NCBI GenBank assembly: GCA_017938785.1
Contig: JAGBAU010000155.1
Location: 1-14,273, forward strand
Length of the DNA: 14,273 nucleotides
Direction of reading: 5' to 3'
DNA from: Clostridia bacterium
GTDB taxonomy: Bacteria > Bacillota_A > Clostridia > Christensenellales > Aristaeellaceae
Part shown: piece by piece, positions 13,426 to 14,273 of the stretch
How the letters are laid out: each line of letters opens with the position of its first letter
Position numbering within the stretch: position 1 is the first letter of the stretch
Position numbers and translations under genes: made by a program
The notes under the pieces: model-generated
The model's database searches: none
Told to the model about the DNA's origin: nothing
Seen by the model: the letters and a program-made list of their open reading frames with translations, nothing else

Positions 13426-13454
13426 TTGCATGGGATTTTATCTGCGGGTATAAT
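13426..13454 (+). promoter_or_regulatory. Promoter of the SRAP gene
   Basis: TTGCAT (13426-13431), a 17-nt spacer and TATAAT (13449-13454) form a good sigma-A promoter about 35 nt before the ATG. It is divergent from the glycan operon promoter, with about 85 nt between the -35 boxes. I see no LexA-type palindrome overlapping it. Confidence 0.8.
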
Positions 13455-13488
13455 AGAACAAAGAGGATTGCGGAGGAAGCAATAAAAG

Positions 13489-14046
13489 ATGTGCGGACGC
13501 TACTGGATTGAGCAGGATAATGAAGAGCTGATGGAAATCATCGCCCAGATGCAGCGCCTGGATGTGCAGGTGAAAAGCGAGGGTGAAATCTTTCCCGGAG
13601 ACAGGGTGCCTGTGCTGTGCAAAAGCCGTGCGGGGCGGGTACGTCCCTTCGCCATGGAATGGGGCTACCGCCTGGACGGCGGCAAGCGCATCATCAATGC
13701 CCGCAGCGAAACCGCTGCCGAAAAGCCCATGTTCCGGGAAGGCATGGCCATGCGCCGCTGCCTGCTGCCCATGAGCGCCTATTTCGAATGGGAGAAGCGG
13801 GAGGACGGCAAGCAGAAATACCGCATCGCCCCGGAGGAGAAGGGTCTTCACTATCTGGCGGGCATCTATCGCTTCGAAGGTGCGAATCCTGTCTGTACGG
13901 TGCTCACCACCGCGGCGGCGAGCGACATCGCCTTCATTCACCACCGCATGCCGGTGATTCTCTCCAGGGGAGAAGAGGAAAACTGGTTGGGTGGGGGAGA
14001 AATCAACTTCAACCGCAGCCTGCCGCTGGTATACAGCGAGGCATAA
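13489..14046 (+). CDS. SRAP-family abasic-site-processing protein (YedK/HMCES type)
   Basis: This 185-aa protein has the SRAP fold. The family forms a stable thiazolidine crosslink through the N-terminal cysteine to abasic sites in single-stranded DNA, which protects replication forks. Cys2 directly follows the initiator Met in MCGRY. Asn70 lies in INARSET (69-75), Glu100 in SAYFEWE (96-102), and the conserved His in FIHHRMPVIL (149-158), so all expected catalytic positions are present. GFxR-type substitution of the usual WGL segment reads EWGYRLDGG here. At 185 aa it is slightly shorter than YedK. GGAGG lies 12 nt before the ATG, a long spacing. The gene is monocistronic with its own promoter and terminator. 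In some genomes such genes are SOS-linked, but nothing here shows this. Confidence 0.93.
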   Translation: MCGRYWIEQDNEELMEIIAQMQRLDVQVKSEGEIFPGDRVPVLCKSRAGRVRPFAMEWGYRLDGGKRIINARSETAAEKPMFREGMAMRRCLLPMSAYFEWEKREDGKQKYRIAPEEKGLHYLAGIYRFEGANPVCTVLTTAAASDIAFIHHRMPVILSRGEEENWLGGGEINFNRSLPLVYSEA

Positions 14047-14048
14047 AG

Positions 14049-14081
14049 AAGCTCCGGCGTGTTTGCCGGAGCTTTTCTCTT
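14049..14081. terminator. Bidirectional terminator after the SRAP gene
   Basis: AAGCTCCGGC pairs perfectly with GCCGGAGCTT around a GTGTTT loop. The rightward tail is TTTTCTCTT and the leftward tail is TTCTTTAT. It also ends the convergent gene whose stop is at 14080-14082. Confidence 0.9.
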
Positions 14082-14271
14082 ATACCAACGTATAGGAAAT
14101 CATTTTATACGTGCTGCGATCGGCCAAGTTTTTTGCATGAACCGTTGCGCTGCCGTAGGCAAGGGGATCGCCGTACCTTTCGATGATTGCGTCCAGATCA
14201 TCGTCCAGCACGTCATTTTCCCAGGAATCTCCGTTGCAGAAGTTCAGGAAATACACGAAGTATTTATCTTC
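14080..14271 (-). CDS. C-terminal part of an unrecognised protein, cut by the window end
   Basis: Read leftward from the window edge, one frame is open for 63 codons and ends in TAA at 14080-14082. The peptide begins EDKYFVYFLNF and contains SWENDVLDDDLDAIIERYGD and a C-terminal DRSTYKMISYTLV. The acidic, mixed composition and the position directly against a bidirectional terminator support a real gene. The other two leftward frames close early. I do not recognise the family. The start and most of the protein lie beyond the window. Confidence 0.65.
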   Translation of the reverse strand, partial: EDKYFVYFLNFCNGDSWENDVLDDDLDAIIERYGDPLAYGSATVHAKNLADRSTYKMISYTLV

Positions 14272-14273
14272 GC

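Noticed and set aside
13313..13431. Longer N-terminus of the sugar transferase starting at 13431 or at the ATG inside the -10 box
   Set aside because: These codons lie upstream of, or within, the promoter and have no ribosome binding site, while a perfect AGGAGG precedes the GTG at 13248.

Overview
The window reads as chromosomal DNA of an anaerobic Clostridia-type Bacillota, probably gut-associated. The evidence is strong AGGAGG-type ribosome binding sites, near-consensus sigma-A promoters with 17-nt spacers, some GTG/TTG starts, encoded CCA tails on the tRNAs, and a long CofE-like protein of a type I know from many Clostridia. Most genes are fairly GC-rich. No insertion sequence, CRISPR array, complete phage module or rRNA is visible.

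Layout. 1-158: the 3' part of an initiator tRNA-fMet, a complete elongator tRNA-Met and a terminator. 162-722: a monocistronic small cupin with its own promoter and a probable terminator. 723-1033: an AT-richer stretch with a decayed-looking open frame. 1034-2546: a leftward AzgA/PbuG-type purine permease with promoter and terminator. 2679-3980: a divergent gene for a 398-aa CofE-like (F420-0:glutamate ligase family) protein with a near-ideal promoter. Between these two lies a perfect 10-bp inverted repeat resembling paired PurR boxes. 3979-5889: a leftward two-gene unit of a DUF4236 protein and an EamA transporter. 6001-7489: an APC-family amino acid permease. 7479-9764: a rightward three-gene operon of an FMN-dependent alpha-hydroxy-acid oxidase-like protein with a cysteine cluster, a GNAT acetyltransferase and TrmO. 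9764-13341: a leftward four-gene glycan operon of initiating sugar-phosphate transferase, LicD, GT4 glycosyltransferase and a second LicD. 13426-14081: an SRAP (YedK/HMCES) abasic-site protein. 14080-14271: the C-terminal end of an unrecognised leftward gene.

Functionally these are mostly small independent transcription units, several separated by bidirectional terminators. The most coherent system is the glycan cassette. An undecaprenyl-phosphate sugar-phosphate transferase would start a glycan, the GT4 enzyme would extend it, and two different LicD proteins would add phospho-substituents such as phosphocholine or a polyol phosphate. No flippase or polymerase lies in the window. I see no complete new defence or mobile system. 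The most novel points are the two-LicD cassette, the Cys-rich N-terminus on the FMN enzyme, the CofE-like protein beside a purine permease with a shared palindromic element, and the unrecognised C-terminal domain of the DUF4236 protein.
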